The notes under the pieces: model-generated
What the model was told of the DNA's origin: nothing
What the model saw: only the letters and a program-made list of their open reading frames with translations
The model's database searches: none
Shown: positions 37,521 through 48,832 of the stretch, piece by piece
Position numbering within the stretch: the first letter of the stretch is position 1
Layout: every line of letters begins with the position of its first letter
Made by a program: the position numbers and the translations under genes
NCBI GenBank assembly: GCA_010279815.1
Contig: QEOQ01000303.1
Location: forward strand, 1,631,281-1,695,280
From: Brachionus plicatilis
Taxonomy: Eukaryota > Rotifera > Eurotatoria > Ploima > Brachionidae
Reading direction: 5' to 3'
Length of the DNA: 64,000 bases

Positions 37521-38413
37521 AATTTACAATACACAATATTATTCTTTATTAAATTTTAGGATTAATTTTTTTAAATGAAACTAATTGCTTTATTTAATCT
37601 TAAAATTAAAAAAATTATTATAAAATTTTAAATGAAATTATTTTCAGTATACGAACTTTGGCTTAATGGTCTAAAGCTTTTCCAATATTTTTTTTCTAGT
37701 TGTTTCTTTCTGTGCTATAACAGAAATAAAATAAATTTACATTTAAAGTAAGTGGTCGACAGTTAAGCTTACTAAATGTCCGAATTTCGGCTTTAACCGT
37801 TTTATTTTAAATTATTTAGATGGCACTTGCAATTTTTAATTGTTAGTGCCATCTAAATAGATAAAAAATGACCGAATAATTCTAAATTTAAGAGCTTTAG
37901 TCAAAAGAAAAAAATTCATTCACCTTAGTTTTTAAATTAATTCATGCCTACTTAGTTAATGATTACGTATTTATTTTAATATTTTTTTTGAAACTAAGTC
38001 GCCAGAATTTATTAAATTAATTATTAAATAGAAGAAGAAAAAATTGATAATTATCTCTTTTGAGTCATAATTAATTCAAATAAATAATTAATAAAAATAA
38101 TTTTATTATTAGTTAAATATTTTATATGGGCAAACAATAAGTTGGAGAAAAAAACATTTTTAATAAAAATTTTCTAATTTTTAAGGGACACAAATTTACC
38201 AGTAAATATTTTACTAAATTTTACATAAATAAATTACAAAAAAAGAATTTATTTAAACATCTAAAAAAATCATTTATCATTTTTATCTTAATAAAAAGGT
38301 CTTATATACTAAAATTTATTTTATATAGATATAAGTTAATTGTTCAATATTTATATTACCAATTGAATCAAAGTTAACATGTAGTGATAAATACTGTATA
38401 TTGATTTTTTTGG
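37521..38413. other. 3' flank of the Roco-TIR gene
   Basis: AT-rich. A short perfect inverted pair, ATTTAGATGGCACTTGCAA and its inverse TTAGTGCCATCTAAAT, at about 37814-37857 could fold into a hairpin. No gene seen. Confidence 0.4.
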
Positions 38414-38762
38414 CAATGTGAAATTTTAGTACAAAAATTACAGTACAAAAAGTAAAAACGCTATAATTTATTTTCTAATTGTGCAAAAATGACTCTATAA
38501 AAAGTACAATATTGTACAAATTTTGTGCAACCGAATTCCAGGCTCTGCAAAAACTCTGCAATTTTCTGTAAAATGCACACCATTAAAAAATATTTGATTA
38601 AAAAATGCAATAAATTGCAGAGTTTTTGCAGAGCCTGGAATTCGGTTGCACAAAATTTGTACAATATTGTACTTTTTATAGAGTCATTTTTGCACAATTA
38701 GAAAATAAATTATAGCGTTTTTACTTTTTGTACTGTAATTTTTGTACTAAAATTTCACATTG
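38414..38762. repeat. Near-perfect 349-bp hairpin element
   Basis: The left arm from CAATGTGAAATTTTAGTAC (38414) through GGAATTC-type core to CTCTGCAATTT is repeated as an exact or nearly exact inverse ending at 38762. Arms are about 148 bp with a loop of about 50 bp. Such identity means a recent insertion or active homogenisation. It abuts the DEG/ENaC pseudogene and probably interrupts it. Confidence 0.85.
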
Positions 38763-38769
38763 TCGATTT

Positions 38770-39248
38770 TTTTAAGACTTTCATTTTGATAAAAGACAAG
38801 AACCATGTAAATAGCTAGGGAAACTTGCGAGGTTTTGAGCAATGTTAAAATTTGAACTATCAAATTCAACTGGACATTGACTATGGCAAAAATCTCTTTA
38901 AAAGTTGACATTTTCAAGATAAAACGAGGATGTGAAATTAAAAAATTTGCATTTAAATTGATTTTCTTGAAGAGTTTTCTCTTAAGAACAATTAATAATG
39001 CTTCATTTTGAAATATAGGTTCAACGTAATTCAAATGCTTTTCTGTAATAAAAAGAATCCAATTCGCCTCTTTTTTCAACATCTTCTATGCAATTGCTTA
39101 ATGGTTTTGGCATTTTATTAATTTTTACTCTAGTTAAAACTAAATTTGTTTCAGTGCCGGGCTGCAATAATTTTCCCTCTTCAATATAAAGAGGTCGAGA
39201 TGACTGATTGTGCATGACAACAATTGCTCCGATTTTTTTTTTCAACAA
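38770..39248 (-). pseudogene. DEG/ENaC-type sodium channel pseudogene fragment
   Basis: The minus strand carries GAIVVMHNQSSRPLYIEEGK, then LLQPGTETNLVLTRVKINKM and PKPLSNCIEDV, matching the extracellular start of DEG/ENaC channels (V..HN...P....G..L.PGT.T...L). Further on in other frames come CHSQCPVEFDSS, ASFPS and VLVFYQNESLKKIDNV, which correspond to the CxxxCP block and the last strand before the second membrane helix. Stops and frameshifts separate these pieces, and the second membrane helix is missing where the 349-bp hairpin begins. It is a broken, partial gene. Ligand or gating cannot be inferred. Confidence 0.6.
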
Positions 39249-39937
39249 GGATGATATTCTGGTGCACCAATAAATAAATTAATAACTAAACTATTTATCA
39301 TGTCAGGCCTTTTTGATCTTAGAATTGTATAGTACAAATTAAAACTAACTTGTACGCATTTTGTTCTCGACTCTTTCTTTTCTTCAATTCTTCCTAAAGG
39401 AAAAGTTGAGAAAGAGTCGAGGAAAGGAAGAAGGAAAAAGTTGTCCTCGTTGCATAATTTAGTGCCGTATTCTCACGAAACAAGCATTTTATCGATTGAA
39501 AAACTTTTAAAATCTGGAAGAGTATTTTCAAACATTCAGAGTATTCATGAGTCTCTTCCTTATTAATGCAACTATGATAAAACATGAAACATTTTGTTTA
39601 AAAAAAAAAGAGAAAATTGAAGAAATTTTTATAAAATTTTTTAAACATGAAATATTTAATACTTGTTTCATCATTTCAAACCAATCAACTAAAAAAAATA
39701 AAAAATTCAAATTTAAATTCAATTTTTTCTATTTAATTATTAAAATTTAAAATGCTAATATTTTTTTTTTGAAAATAATTTTTAAGAATTAATTATACTA
39801 CCAGCTTACAGCCTTTATTAACAATTTAAGAACTTGATCAATAAATATTTAAAAAAAAAAACCGCCAATTAATCTCTTCATCAATTAAAATAACTTAGAT
39901 AAAAAAATATTAAAGAATAATCTAAATAGTAAAAATC

Positions 39938-42308
39938 ATGTTCATCATTATTTATCTTCAAATAGTATTTATCCAGTCTGCTTTGAGCAAAAACCATAGT
40001 GATACAGATCTTGTCCATGATCTTGAAATATCCAATGTAAAATTCGGCTCTCTCCGCGACATTTTTCCAGTTTATTTTAGCCTAAAATTTTCCACTTTCA
40101 ACTACAAATATGATATTTCTTTCTATCAAACATCCAGCACAGACTCACGTTTATCCAAGTATGGCAAATTCTGCCGGGTTTATCAAAGTTTCCGCATCAA
40201 AGTAACAAAACTCATTTCCAAGCGAGAAAGTCGGTCTGAGTACACAGCTGATTGCGTTCTAATTCTTAGTCCGGCGTCTTACAGCTCTTTGGTAAGCAAG
40301 AATGAGATACATTTGGAAAAAAAATTTTCCAAAATGGTACTTATCAACTTGCATGTCAAAAAGAAACAGCCCGATGCTGGCGAACTATGGATAGGACTTG
40401 AAGTCGACAGTGAGATCATGGAAAAATACAAAGCAGTCCGCTTTGAAATAAATAGTAACTTAGGGCCTAGAAAACGCCAAAATACTGCCAACTATACTCT
40501 CAAAAATGGAAAAACCTATCTGAATGTAGAATCGTGCCTACTTATAGACTTTAGAGTGTACGAAATGTTCAGGCTTTTATTGAATGCTGATCCATATTAC
40601 GTAAAAATGTATTTGGATGTTCGCTTTGCCAGAGTAATGACAGTAATAAATAAAATCTATGAAACATTTAGTAATAGCTGGTTCGAAATAACTGTTGAAT
40701 TTAATCAGCTCAAAGTTTTGACCGAACTTCAGCCCATCTTAGAAAGAGCATATAAACTACGCAAAGATCCTTCGGATTTAATGTTTAAAGTAAAAGATCA
40801 AATAATACTGCAAAAATGGCTAAATCTGGATGAGTGTGATCATGTTTTTTTTATTCACCAATTTGACTTCGCTGAAGTAATAGGAAGTGCATTCTTGACT
40901 TACATCTGCAATAATCATCTCAAGGTTTCGTTGGCCAATATCGATATATCACATTCAATGGAAGTAGTGATGGCTCACGAGCTGGGTCACAATTTAGGAG
41001 CCAGCCATGACAACACCACATATTGTCCAGAATATCATCTAATGTATCCGGCCGCATCATCATCTGAAAACAGCTTTAAAGCGTCCCAATGTACTATCAA
41101 TTTTTTGAAAAAAGGACTCTTTACTGAATCAAGAATTTTGAAAAAAGAGTTTAGTTGTTTAGTTGAAACTAATACAAACAAAAGTGTGGTGCCAGCGTTG
41201 CCGATGCGCAACATGCCCGGTCTAATGTTTTCCAAGACCGAGCAGTGCCGATTTTACATGAAAACATGGGAAACATTTGCTTGCAAACGAGACCGTGGAT
41301 CTATTTGCTCCAGCCTGAAGTGCTACGATCCCGTGAAGCGAGACTGCGTCAGTCAAAGTGGCTGGCAATTCGAAGGAACACCGTGTGATAAGGACAAAAT
41401 TTGCTTCAACCAAATGTGTCACAGTATGAATGAAAGATTAAGGGTGATAAAGATTGATGCGAATCCGACACTTGTTTTGATGGAAAGAGAAAAAAATGAA
41501 AGACTGGCTTTTTTGGAAAAATCTATTAACAACGCAGCATTGGCATGTCCAGAAGGCTTTTCAACCGAAACTTTAGCCTTTAAAAAGTGGTTTTACCTAA
41601 TTAAAAATAAAATTTTTTTCACATGTGATCAAATGATGTACATAAATCCGAATACAATTGAATCTGAAACAAAGCTAATTCTCAGTTCCATTTGTTGTGA
41701 AAAGTATAGGAAATGGACTTTTTTTAAATGTCCCAGAAATGGTCATTGTAAATATCCAACTTGTGAGCAATTTACATCTAACCCTTGTTTTAATAATGGA
41801 AAATGTGTCAATGTAAAATCAATGTTGAATGCGACAGAAATCGAGTTTCACTGCTTGTGTCCGAGTGGATTTCAAGGCAAGTTATTGAGATTGAGTATTT
41901 TTGGTTTAAATTAAACTTTTTGTAGGTCCACTTTGCTTGAGTTTTAAATCGTGTGAGCTCAATCCGTGCAATTCAAATGAGATTTGCATTTCGTTTGGTG
42001 AGCATGGCTACTTTGAATGTAAAAAAATTGCTGAAAAAATAACACCACAAATATCTATCGAATTTTCAAATTTTTCTATCGAATCTTCATTTGATTTTCT
42101 GGCATTTTATTTGAAGAATGTAAAAAAGAAAACACTAGATGAAATAGAATTGAGAAATTTTTTGATATCAGCAGTAACTTTTCTAGTTAACATTGTGCTA
42201 TTTGCATTTTTGGCATCTAAATTAGCTTTTATTTTACTACCACAACACATAAAACGTAAAATAATAACCAGTTTAAATTTGAATAAGATTTTCTATTTAT
42301 CTAAATAA
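39938..42308 (+). CDS. ADAM-like membrane metalloprotease with EGF domains
   Basis: Two exons, 39938-41876 and 41926-42308, give 773 residues. The intron is 49 bp with a GC donor (CAAG/GCAAGT, otherwise a strong consensus) and an AG acceptor. A signal peptide precedes a propeptide with GPRKRQN, a possible proprotein-convertase site, near residue 180. The reprolysin zinc site HELGHNLGASHD is at residues 347-358, followed by LMYPA, close to the Met-turn. A cysteine-rich region (CKRDRGSICSSLKCYD..) follows; I do not see a typical disintegrin domain. EGF-like modules are at about 608-647 and 650-680, then a transmembrane helix (about 725-757) and a short basic tail. The order protease, Cys-rich, EGF, membrane resembles ADAMs. 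The catalytic residues look intact, so it should be active at the cell surface. Confidence 0.88.
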
Positions 42309-42429
42309 TTTTTTTTTAACAAAGATTTTAAAACAAAAATAAAAAATGTTAAATTAAGAGAGAAATTTAATTTTCCAATTTATTTAAGGACACCAATTAA
42401 TCTGTCACGGTTTCAATTAATTTTTGTTT

Positions 42430-43180
42430 TTTTTATTTATTTATTTAAAAGCCGCAACTAAGGCGATATTGGCGTGGAAGGTCATATTCCTAATGACTTC
42501 CACTACTTGAGCTCTCAAAGCTTCGTATATACAAATATCATAAAATAAGATATAGGTAATTAAATATAGATTCGTCCAAAAAATATTAATAATATATTGA
42601 TTGATTGTAGAAAAAAAATAAAAATATAGTTAAACGATAAAAAATGAAAAAAATTAGAATTTTAATTAGCCCACTTTTTACTATTTACATGTCTCTCCTA
42701 CTCTCTTATTTGCATTCTCCGATTCTTCCTCCTCTGGTTTTATTGCCTTCATCACAACCTCTTCTCATAAAAATAAATTTTAAGTATTTCATTCAGTTCT
42801 GTCTTTCTGTTCACGCCATCCATTTCCAATATGTCTCTGATCTCATTCGTCTGACTACTCTCAAATATCGGGTTATTAATTTTTTTTCTTTCAGTGTCGG
42901 AAATTAATTTGTCACATCATATCATCTTATATCATTTAATATCATTTTTTCAATATCGCTTTGAATTGTGCTCTTTTTGTCATTAAGGACATTTATTTCG
43001 TTCTGGATCACAACTGTTTCAATTTCATTCGTAAGATTGTTAACCTCAAGCCTTCTTCCAAAGTTTATCTTGATCTCGTGTAAGCTTATGTTACAGGCTT
43101 TTAGTAGCATTCTATTCTTACTCATCTTCCTAACACCAAACCTCTTGTTCACCAAACCAGTTTCAATCCTTCTCATTTCA
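42430..43180 (-). mobile_element. Non-LTR retrotransposon, 3' segment (type C tail)
   Basis: The minus-strand frame at 43176-42922 reads GLVNKRFGVRKMSKNRMLLKAC, then HEIKINFGRRLEVNNLTNEI, which lines up with the post-polymerase region of the fragment at 9974-10590. The element ends at about 42480-42430 with CGCCTTAGTTGCGGC and TTTTAAATAAATAAAT. Its upstream continuation is displaced to 45685-45730 and 46444-46750 by two later insertions. Confidence 0.7.
43173..43180. other. Left 8-bp target duplication of the Merlin element
   Basis: TCATTTCA immediately precedes the left terminus; the same 8 bp follow the right terminus at 45685-45692. Merlin elements typically make 8-9 bp duplications. Confidence 0.92.
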
Positions 43181-43462
43181 GGGTCTATTGCGTTATGTGA
43201 TCACTGGTTCACATAAAAGGTGAACCAACTTACCCAACCTAAATAGGTGATCAGTTGTGTTCACTTTTTAGGTGAACCAAAAATATGTGTACAAAAAAAA
43301 TTATTTCGAAAATCAAAATTTATTTTTTAATTTTTTTGAATTATAAGTGAACCAAAAAAAAATAGGTGAGCCAAAAAAAAAATAAGTGAACCAAAAAAAA
43401 AAATAGGTGAGAAAATTATTAATCAAGAAAAAAAAAATAAGTGAGCCAAAAAAAAAATTTTT

Positions 43463-45221
43463 TTATTGATTCTTATGCTTGACAGTAATGTGTCTCTTGA
43501 GACCATTTTTTTCAAAATAATTTCCACAAAAATCACATTTTATAGGATCTTTTTTGTTATTTAAAGTTATCTTTACAATTTCTTCTGTAGATGAAGAAAA
43601 TTTATTCTCATAAGTTTTTTTTTCAATAGTTAAAGCCTGACGCTTAACATCAGATATTTTGACATTTTTCAAACTTTCATCTAATTTCTCAATTATATCT
43701 TCTCTAGAAGTGTAATAACGAGTATTTGATTTACTAGTACACACAAGACCTTCCTCTCTATTATCTCCATCAGTTTCAGTTAATTTTTGAGCATTTACAT
43801 CATTATCAGAATCTAATTCCGTATTGTCTTCTAATTCAGCTTCGGTATCATCATTATTACTAAGAGACTTAATAGTATTAATTTGAGTTGTTGACCCACT
43901 ACCTGTAATTGAATCGTTTTCATTCTCCGACTCAACACAAAATTCTGAAAAAATGTCTTCAGCATTGACTTCATTCTCACTTGATGAACCACTAGAAGAA
44001 CAAGTCTCAAAATTTTCATTTGACAGTTCATCTTCTTCAAAACTAGTTCTATTTTCTGATAAGACTTTTTCCTCGAATTCATTTAGACTTTAAAATAATA
44101 AAAATAAATTCATGAGATTTTTAAATAATCTAAAATAAATACCTTATTCCTGGTCTATAAAATTTACTTATTTCTCTTAAAATCAAATTATAACAAGCTA
44201 TTCTATCAGTGGTTACATTATTGTTAAAACGCCAAATAAATTCATCAATATATGATTGAATGTAAACACGCTTACATCCATTCATTTCTTTGAACTTTTG
44301 TTTACAAGCCCTCCACAAACTTTCTATTCTGTTTGTACAGGCACCTAATAATTATCAATAAATATATATATTTTTTAAGGTAAAAATAAAATAATAAATT
44401 ACCATTATTTGGATCTAAAAAGTTTACACTGTGGTTGACGGTCTTATGAGTAAAATTTTTAAACATAGCAATTTTATTGTAACTAGCCCAGCAATCTGAA
44501 AAAATTATACTTCCAGATTCACATTTATCATAGATAATGCTTAAAAGTGTTTGAGCTTCTCGGTCTTTAACAATTTGCATATAAGTTCTACCACTACTTT
44601 CACCATCTGCTCGTTCAACCAACCCGAATACCCAAACTGGCCTCCTCTTTAAGTCTTTTCCTTTAAAAATTTAAAAGAAATTTTAAATATTTGTAAATAA
44701 GTTTTTCTCTTTTTATTTTCCTTACCCTTCCAGTGCTTGACTTTACAATAAAGACTTTCGTCAATTTCAACAACTTTGCCTGAACCTCCTAATTTTAAAT
44801 TTTGTTTATCTACAGCAAGTGTACAAATCTGCCTCAAACGAGCATAAACTCCGAGTATCATAGCTTCAGTTAGTTGATGTTCAAGGTTCAAGTTTATTAC
44901 TGATTTTGCTTTGGTTGCTGAAATTTGAGCAGCCCAACATTTAATAACTGCTAGAATTATTTTTACTGGTTTTCTAAACAATGAAAAAAAAGAGCCAGCA
45001 TATACCGAATTGTAAACACGACAAGTTCTACATCTCCAATTAAGAATTAGATTTTTTGCGTTTTTTTCTCTTTTTCTGAGATCCGGTTCCATTTCTGATT
45101 CAAAATTTTTACAATTTTCGTTTCCACATATTTTATTTGGTAAAACTAGTCCTAACTCGCTAAGCTTTACAAATTCTTTATATTCATGACTCTCTTTTAC
45201 TGATTTAAGCTTATCGCTCAT
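43463..45221 (-). CDS. Merlin transposase with C-terminal C2H2 zinc finger
   Basis: Four exons, 45221-44726, 44660-44403, 44344-44143 and 44087-43463, join in frame without a stop and give 526 residues. The N-terminal part has a Cys-pair element (CGNENCKNF..., NWRCRTCRVYNS). The ISXO2-like DDE domain follows, with VEIDES (first acidic residue), IIFSDCWASY (second), then HKTVNHSVNF and CTNRIESLW. A long acidic Ser/Asn/Glu-rich region (about 325-430) leads to a basic segment and a C2H2 finger, CDFCGNYFEKNGLKRHITVKH, just before the stop at 43463. The DDE core assigns it to the Merlin/IS1595 superfamily; the C-terminal finger looks like an added DNA- or partner-binding module. All key acidic residues I can place are present. 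Confidence 0.88.
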
Positions 45222-45416
45222 TGTTTAAAATATCTTTTTGATCAAGTTTTTAAAATTTAAAAAAGCGTTTAATTTTCAAGCATTTTATTGTAATTTGAAT
45301 TTTTAGTGCAAAAGTTTTGCAATTTCTTTAAAATAAGATGACTATTTATTAAAGCTAAAATTTTGAAAAATCAAATTTTTATTTACTTTGTCATAATTTT
45401 TTTGGTAAGTATCATT

Positions 45417-45546
45417 TTAGGTGATCACTTTTTATTTTAGGTGAACACTTTTTATTTTAGGTGATCACTTTTTATTTTAGGTGATCACTTTTTATTTTAG
45501 GTGATCACTTTTTATTTTAGGTGATCACTTTTTATTTTAGGTGATC
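45417..45546. repeat. Tandem 20-bp repeats next to the right Merlin end
   Basis: The unit AGGTGATCACTTTTTATTTT occurs six to seven times head to tail (one unit has GTGAACAC). The opposite end has a looser array of AGGTGAGCC/AGTGAACC words at 43340-43450. Both contain the GTGAACC or GTGATCAC core found inside the terminal repeats, so they are candidate transposase binding sites. Confidence 0.85.
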
Positions 45547-45684
45547 ATTTCGAAAAAAATTTTAATTAATTAGTACACATATTTTTGGTTCACCTAAAAA
45601 GTGAACACAACTGATCACCTATTTAGGTTGGGTAAGTTGGTTCACCTTTTATGTGAACCAGTGATCACATAACGCAATAGACCC

Positions 45685-45730
45685 TCATTTCACATATCTC
45701 TTTTTTTTATGCAATAACAAGTTTTCCATA
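45685..45730 (-). mobile_element. Middle sliver of the target non-LTR element
   Basis: Starts with the right copy of the Merlin target duplication (45685-45692) and ends with the left copy of the 15-bp duplication AACAAGTTTTCCATA (45716-45730) made by the next insertion. On the minus strand it continues the reverse transcriptase frame (ENLLLHKKK) before a frameshift in the A-rich run. Confidence 0.75.
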
Positions 45731-46443
45731 CTCGCACTTGGACTAGAAAAGATTGAAAATAAACTCCTGAAAGAAAAATTGGCTTTTGTAAAAATGCTCT
45801 TAAGCAAAAAACTTACATTTGGTTTATTTAGAGAGTTTGAAAATAGTCTCATTAAAAAAGAAGAATTTAGCAACGAATCAATAACTAAGGAAATTCTTGA
45901 ATGTTTAGAAGAAAATAAAATTGAAGTTCATAAAATAATACAACTTGTAGAACTAAAACAAAAGGACTTAATGAAGAAAGAAACAAATGGTATAAGCGAC
46001 TCAATAGAGGAATGCTTAAGAAAAATGGGAAATGAGACCTACAAAAGAATGCTTGTAGAACTTACAAGGGCATTTTAGCACTGGATATCAATACAGGGAA
46101 GAGGAAAAAAAAAAAGAAATTTTTACTTTACCTGAGTGTGGGTTTCCATCGCTGTTGGAATGTGGTTCTAGACTCCTTAGTCGAATTGATGGTGGTTCTC
46201 CTTGCAAAGTTGAAGAAAGAGACAAAAAATAAATATAAAAGAGAGTACAAAATGAATAATAATTATTGAAATTAAAAAAGGAGAAAAAAAAAACAAAATT
46301 AACATTTATATTAAATATTATATTCAGTTTTTATTTAAATTTTTTAGAAAACACTTAAACTTTGTCTTATTTATTACATTTTATTTTTTAAATTTTTATT
46401 GACATCGCCTTTAAGGCGTTCATTGAAATAAATAAATAAATAA
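45731..46443 (+). mobile_element. 5'-truncated non-LTR retrotransposon with 15-bp target duplication (type B tail)
   Basis: Flanked by AACAAGTTTTCCATA at 45716-45730 and 46444-46458. The open frame from 45731 to 46078 reads LALGLEKIENKLLKEKLAFV, then SKKLTFGLFREFENS, a helical region as found after the polymerase domain of non-LTR elements. A 3' UTR of about 365 bp ends with GACATCGCCTTTAAGGCG, a perfect CGCC/GGCG hairpin, TTCATTGAAATAAATAAATA. The long open frame and intact duplication point to a recent insertion. Confidence 0.85.
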
Positions 46444-46750
46444 AACAAGTTTTCCATACCAAAATAAATTAGTGGTTGAGTAATTGTCTTAAAAAGACCA
46501 ACTTTTGTTTCTGATAACATAATGTCCGATTCAATATCACATTTTTTCATGTTATGAAAAACTGCAAAAGCGGCTGATTTTCTTTTTTCCAGATTGATTT
46601 TATTGTAAGTTGTTCGTCTAACCGCACTCTAAGATATTTTACTTTAAATACTCCCTGAATTTCTTCATTTAGAAATTTAACAAGTTGATCCACTTTAGGA
46701 AATAAGTTTGAAAAATAAATCATAAAATAAGTCTTTGAGGAATTCAATTT
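46444..46750 (-). mobile_element. Upstream part of the target non-LTR element
   Basis: The minus strand has LNSSKTYFMIYFS, VKYLRVRLDEQLT, then VGLFKTITQPLIYFGMEN. These are the KT..M, KYLGV.LD and K..LFK....P..YG.E motifs of non-LTR reverse transcriptases. The frame breaks exactly at the 15-bp duplication and resumes at 45730. It shares its motif set with the fragment at 9974-10590. Confidence 0.75.
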
Positions 46751-47874
46751 AATTTCGTGCTTTTTATATTATTTAATTTTGCCCTTTATTTAAGCTAAGA
46801 ATACTTTGAATCAAATTTTATGCTTTTAGCCAAAATTAGATAATTGGATTTTTTTTAAACTTAAACCAATTTTGTTTAATTATTAAAAAAAGTACTGACT
46901 TTTTACAAATTTTTTCACACCAAATTTTTTTTTTATCATTAAGAAATAGCAAAAATTTTAAATTTTAATATTAATTTCTTTAATTATTTAAATAACTTAA
47001 AAAAAAACTGTTTTAAAAGGTTTTTCTTGGTTCATCAAAATTATAGTCAAAAATTAAATATTCAGATTGAATAGAAGTTTTGAGCAAAGTAAACAAAACA
47101 ATATGGAGACTGATATGGTTAAGTTGTTTAATGGAGAAAAAATAAGAACTTTTAAATTAAAAGATGAATAAATTGGTGAATAAATCAGAAAACAAGGGTC
47201 CTGCCGCATATTATTATTGTAGAAGATATTGGGAATATATCAAATAATAGTATTAAAAAAAATTTAATTATAAAAAAATTACTCAAAAATAATAAAAAAT
47301 AATTAATAACTAAACAAATTATTAAATAAATTTATTAAATGAAAAGATTAAACTTTTTATATTAGAATTTTTCTAGATAAATTGATCATTAAAATTAGAT
47401 AATTTAGTTTTCTACAATTAATATTTTGACAATTTTTAAGTTAATTTTATTTACCAATACTTGTAACATATCAAATTGTCAAATCAGTAACGAAAGACCA
47501 AAAATGGTGACCTGAAGAGAAATCCAAAAAAACTTAACTATTAATAGGCTTACAACCATTTGAAATAATAGCGTTTAGAAGATAAAAATTAATACACATA
47601 ATAGTAAAAAGCAAACCCAAATGAACTTATCAATTACAATTGGAAACAGAGGCGCAGCCAGACAGTTTAAAATGGATGGAAAACATTTTTTTAAGAAAAT
47701 TACATTTATTAAAAGGAATTTATAAAAAAAAATTTTAATTTATGAGTTATGAAATATAAAAAATTTTAATTTTTTTTTGAAAATTTACAATTTAAAAAAT
47801 TAAACTATTTTTGATAAATGGAAATTTTTAAAGGTGACTCAGTCACTTTTAATTATTGAATTGGGACTCAAGTC
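46751..47874. other. AT-rich spacer
   Basis: No gene, splice-supported exon or clear repeat recognised. Confidence 0.4.
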
Positions 47875-48832
47875 CTAGGCAAAAAACACACCTGATACCT
47901 ATTTGGGCTCAGTGTCCTCGACTTTTTATTTTTGATAAAAAATAAGTTAGATTCAAAAAATTTTAAAAAAATAAGCTTCTCAAAAATATATTAGAGTTTT
48001 ATAGGTAATTTCTTTTTTTTTTAAATTTAATGTTTAATATTTTTTTGAGTAGTTGATTTTTTTTGGTTTTTAATATTACTATATTAAATATGGCAACTTG
48101 AAGTTCATGATAATGATTAAATAATCAAAAATATAATTGATTATAATCTTAATAAAAATGATGAAATTAACTTTTTTCAATTTATTTTTTAGATTAAACA
48201 TTAGATGTTTACTTTTTTAATTAAAAGAAACGAATCTTTTTTTTTCTAATTGATCTTTAATTGATTGAGATTTCATTATTACTTCAGACAAAAACTCATA
48301 TAATTTTCTATCTTATTAAAGATTAAACAAATCATGTTTAATAAAAATTAGTCATTTATTATTAAAAAATTGATAAGAAATACCTCTTTAATAAATCAAA
48401 AACTAAAATTTTGATTTGAACTATTTTTAATTTTTCAAATCAAAAAATACCTAACTTCTAAATGACATTACTTTTTAAATCAGTTTTTTTGTCCAAGAAA
48501 AATTTTAAAATTTATAGATAAAATTAATACTTATAAATCTTTTTTGTCTTTTATATATATCTGTTGGTGCAAATTTTTATTTGAATCTAATTGTTCTATC
48601 ATAAGTTATTTACAAAAAATCGCTTTTTTAAGAATTTAAAAGCTACGTAAAAAGTGAAATTTTTGGCCAAATTTAGACCATGTTTTTTGAACGGATTCAG
48701 AAAACTATTATTTATAGTTCAATGGATAATTTAATTCTTTAAAAATGAAAATATTTTGAATTTAAAAAAATAAAATCAAAGTCGAGGGCATCGAACAAAT
48801 AGGTATCAAGTGTGTTGCCTAGAAAAAAGTAA
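47875..48832. repeat. Inverted-repeat element with CCTCGACTTT arms
   Basis: Left CTAGGCAAAAAACACACCTG then ATACCTATTTGGGC..TGTCCTCGACTTT; right AAAGTCGAGGGCATCGAACA then AATAGGTATCAAGTGTGTTGCCTAG, the inverse. Arms are about 60 bp and enclose about 840 bp of non-coding AT-rich sequence. It is a non-autonomous DNA element; its family is unknown. Confidence 0.65.

Larger units (their letters stand above)
43181..45684 (-). mobile_element. Merlin (IS1595/IS1016-like) DNA transposon, apparently complete
   Basis: 2504 bp bounded by inverted repeats 43181-43292 and 45573-45684, identical by eye over 112 bp and starting GGGTCTATTGCG. An 8-bp TCATTTCA duplication flanks it. It encodes a single spliced transposase on the minus strand. 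Subterminal regions carry tandem GTGAACCA/GTGATCAC words on both sides. Identical ends plus an open transposase suggest a recent insertion. It is inserted in an older non-LTR retroelement. Confidence 0.92.

Noticed and set aside
39547..39750. Open frame next to the channel pseudogene
   Set aside because: Lys/Phe-rich low-complexity translation and an antisense frame of similar length; no support.
42644..42907. Plus-strand frame left of the Merlin element
   Set aside because: Antisense of the minus-strand retroelement and its 3' UTR; no motif.
43181..45684. CRISPR-like array because of the regular 20-bp repeats
   Set aside because: Units are directly tandem without spacers and lie inside a eukaryotic DNA transposon.
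45779..46078. Possible host gene with LFREFENSLI
   Set aside because: It sits inside a 15-bp target duplication with a hairpin/(AAAT)n 3' tail, so it is retroelement coding sequence.
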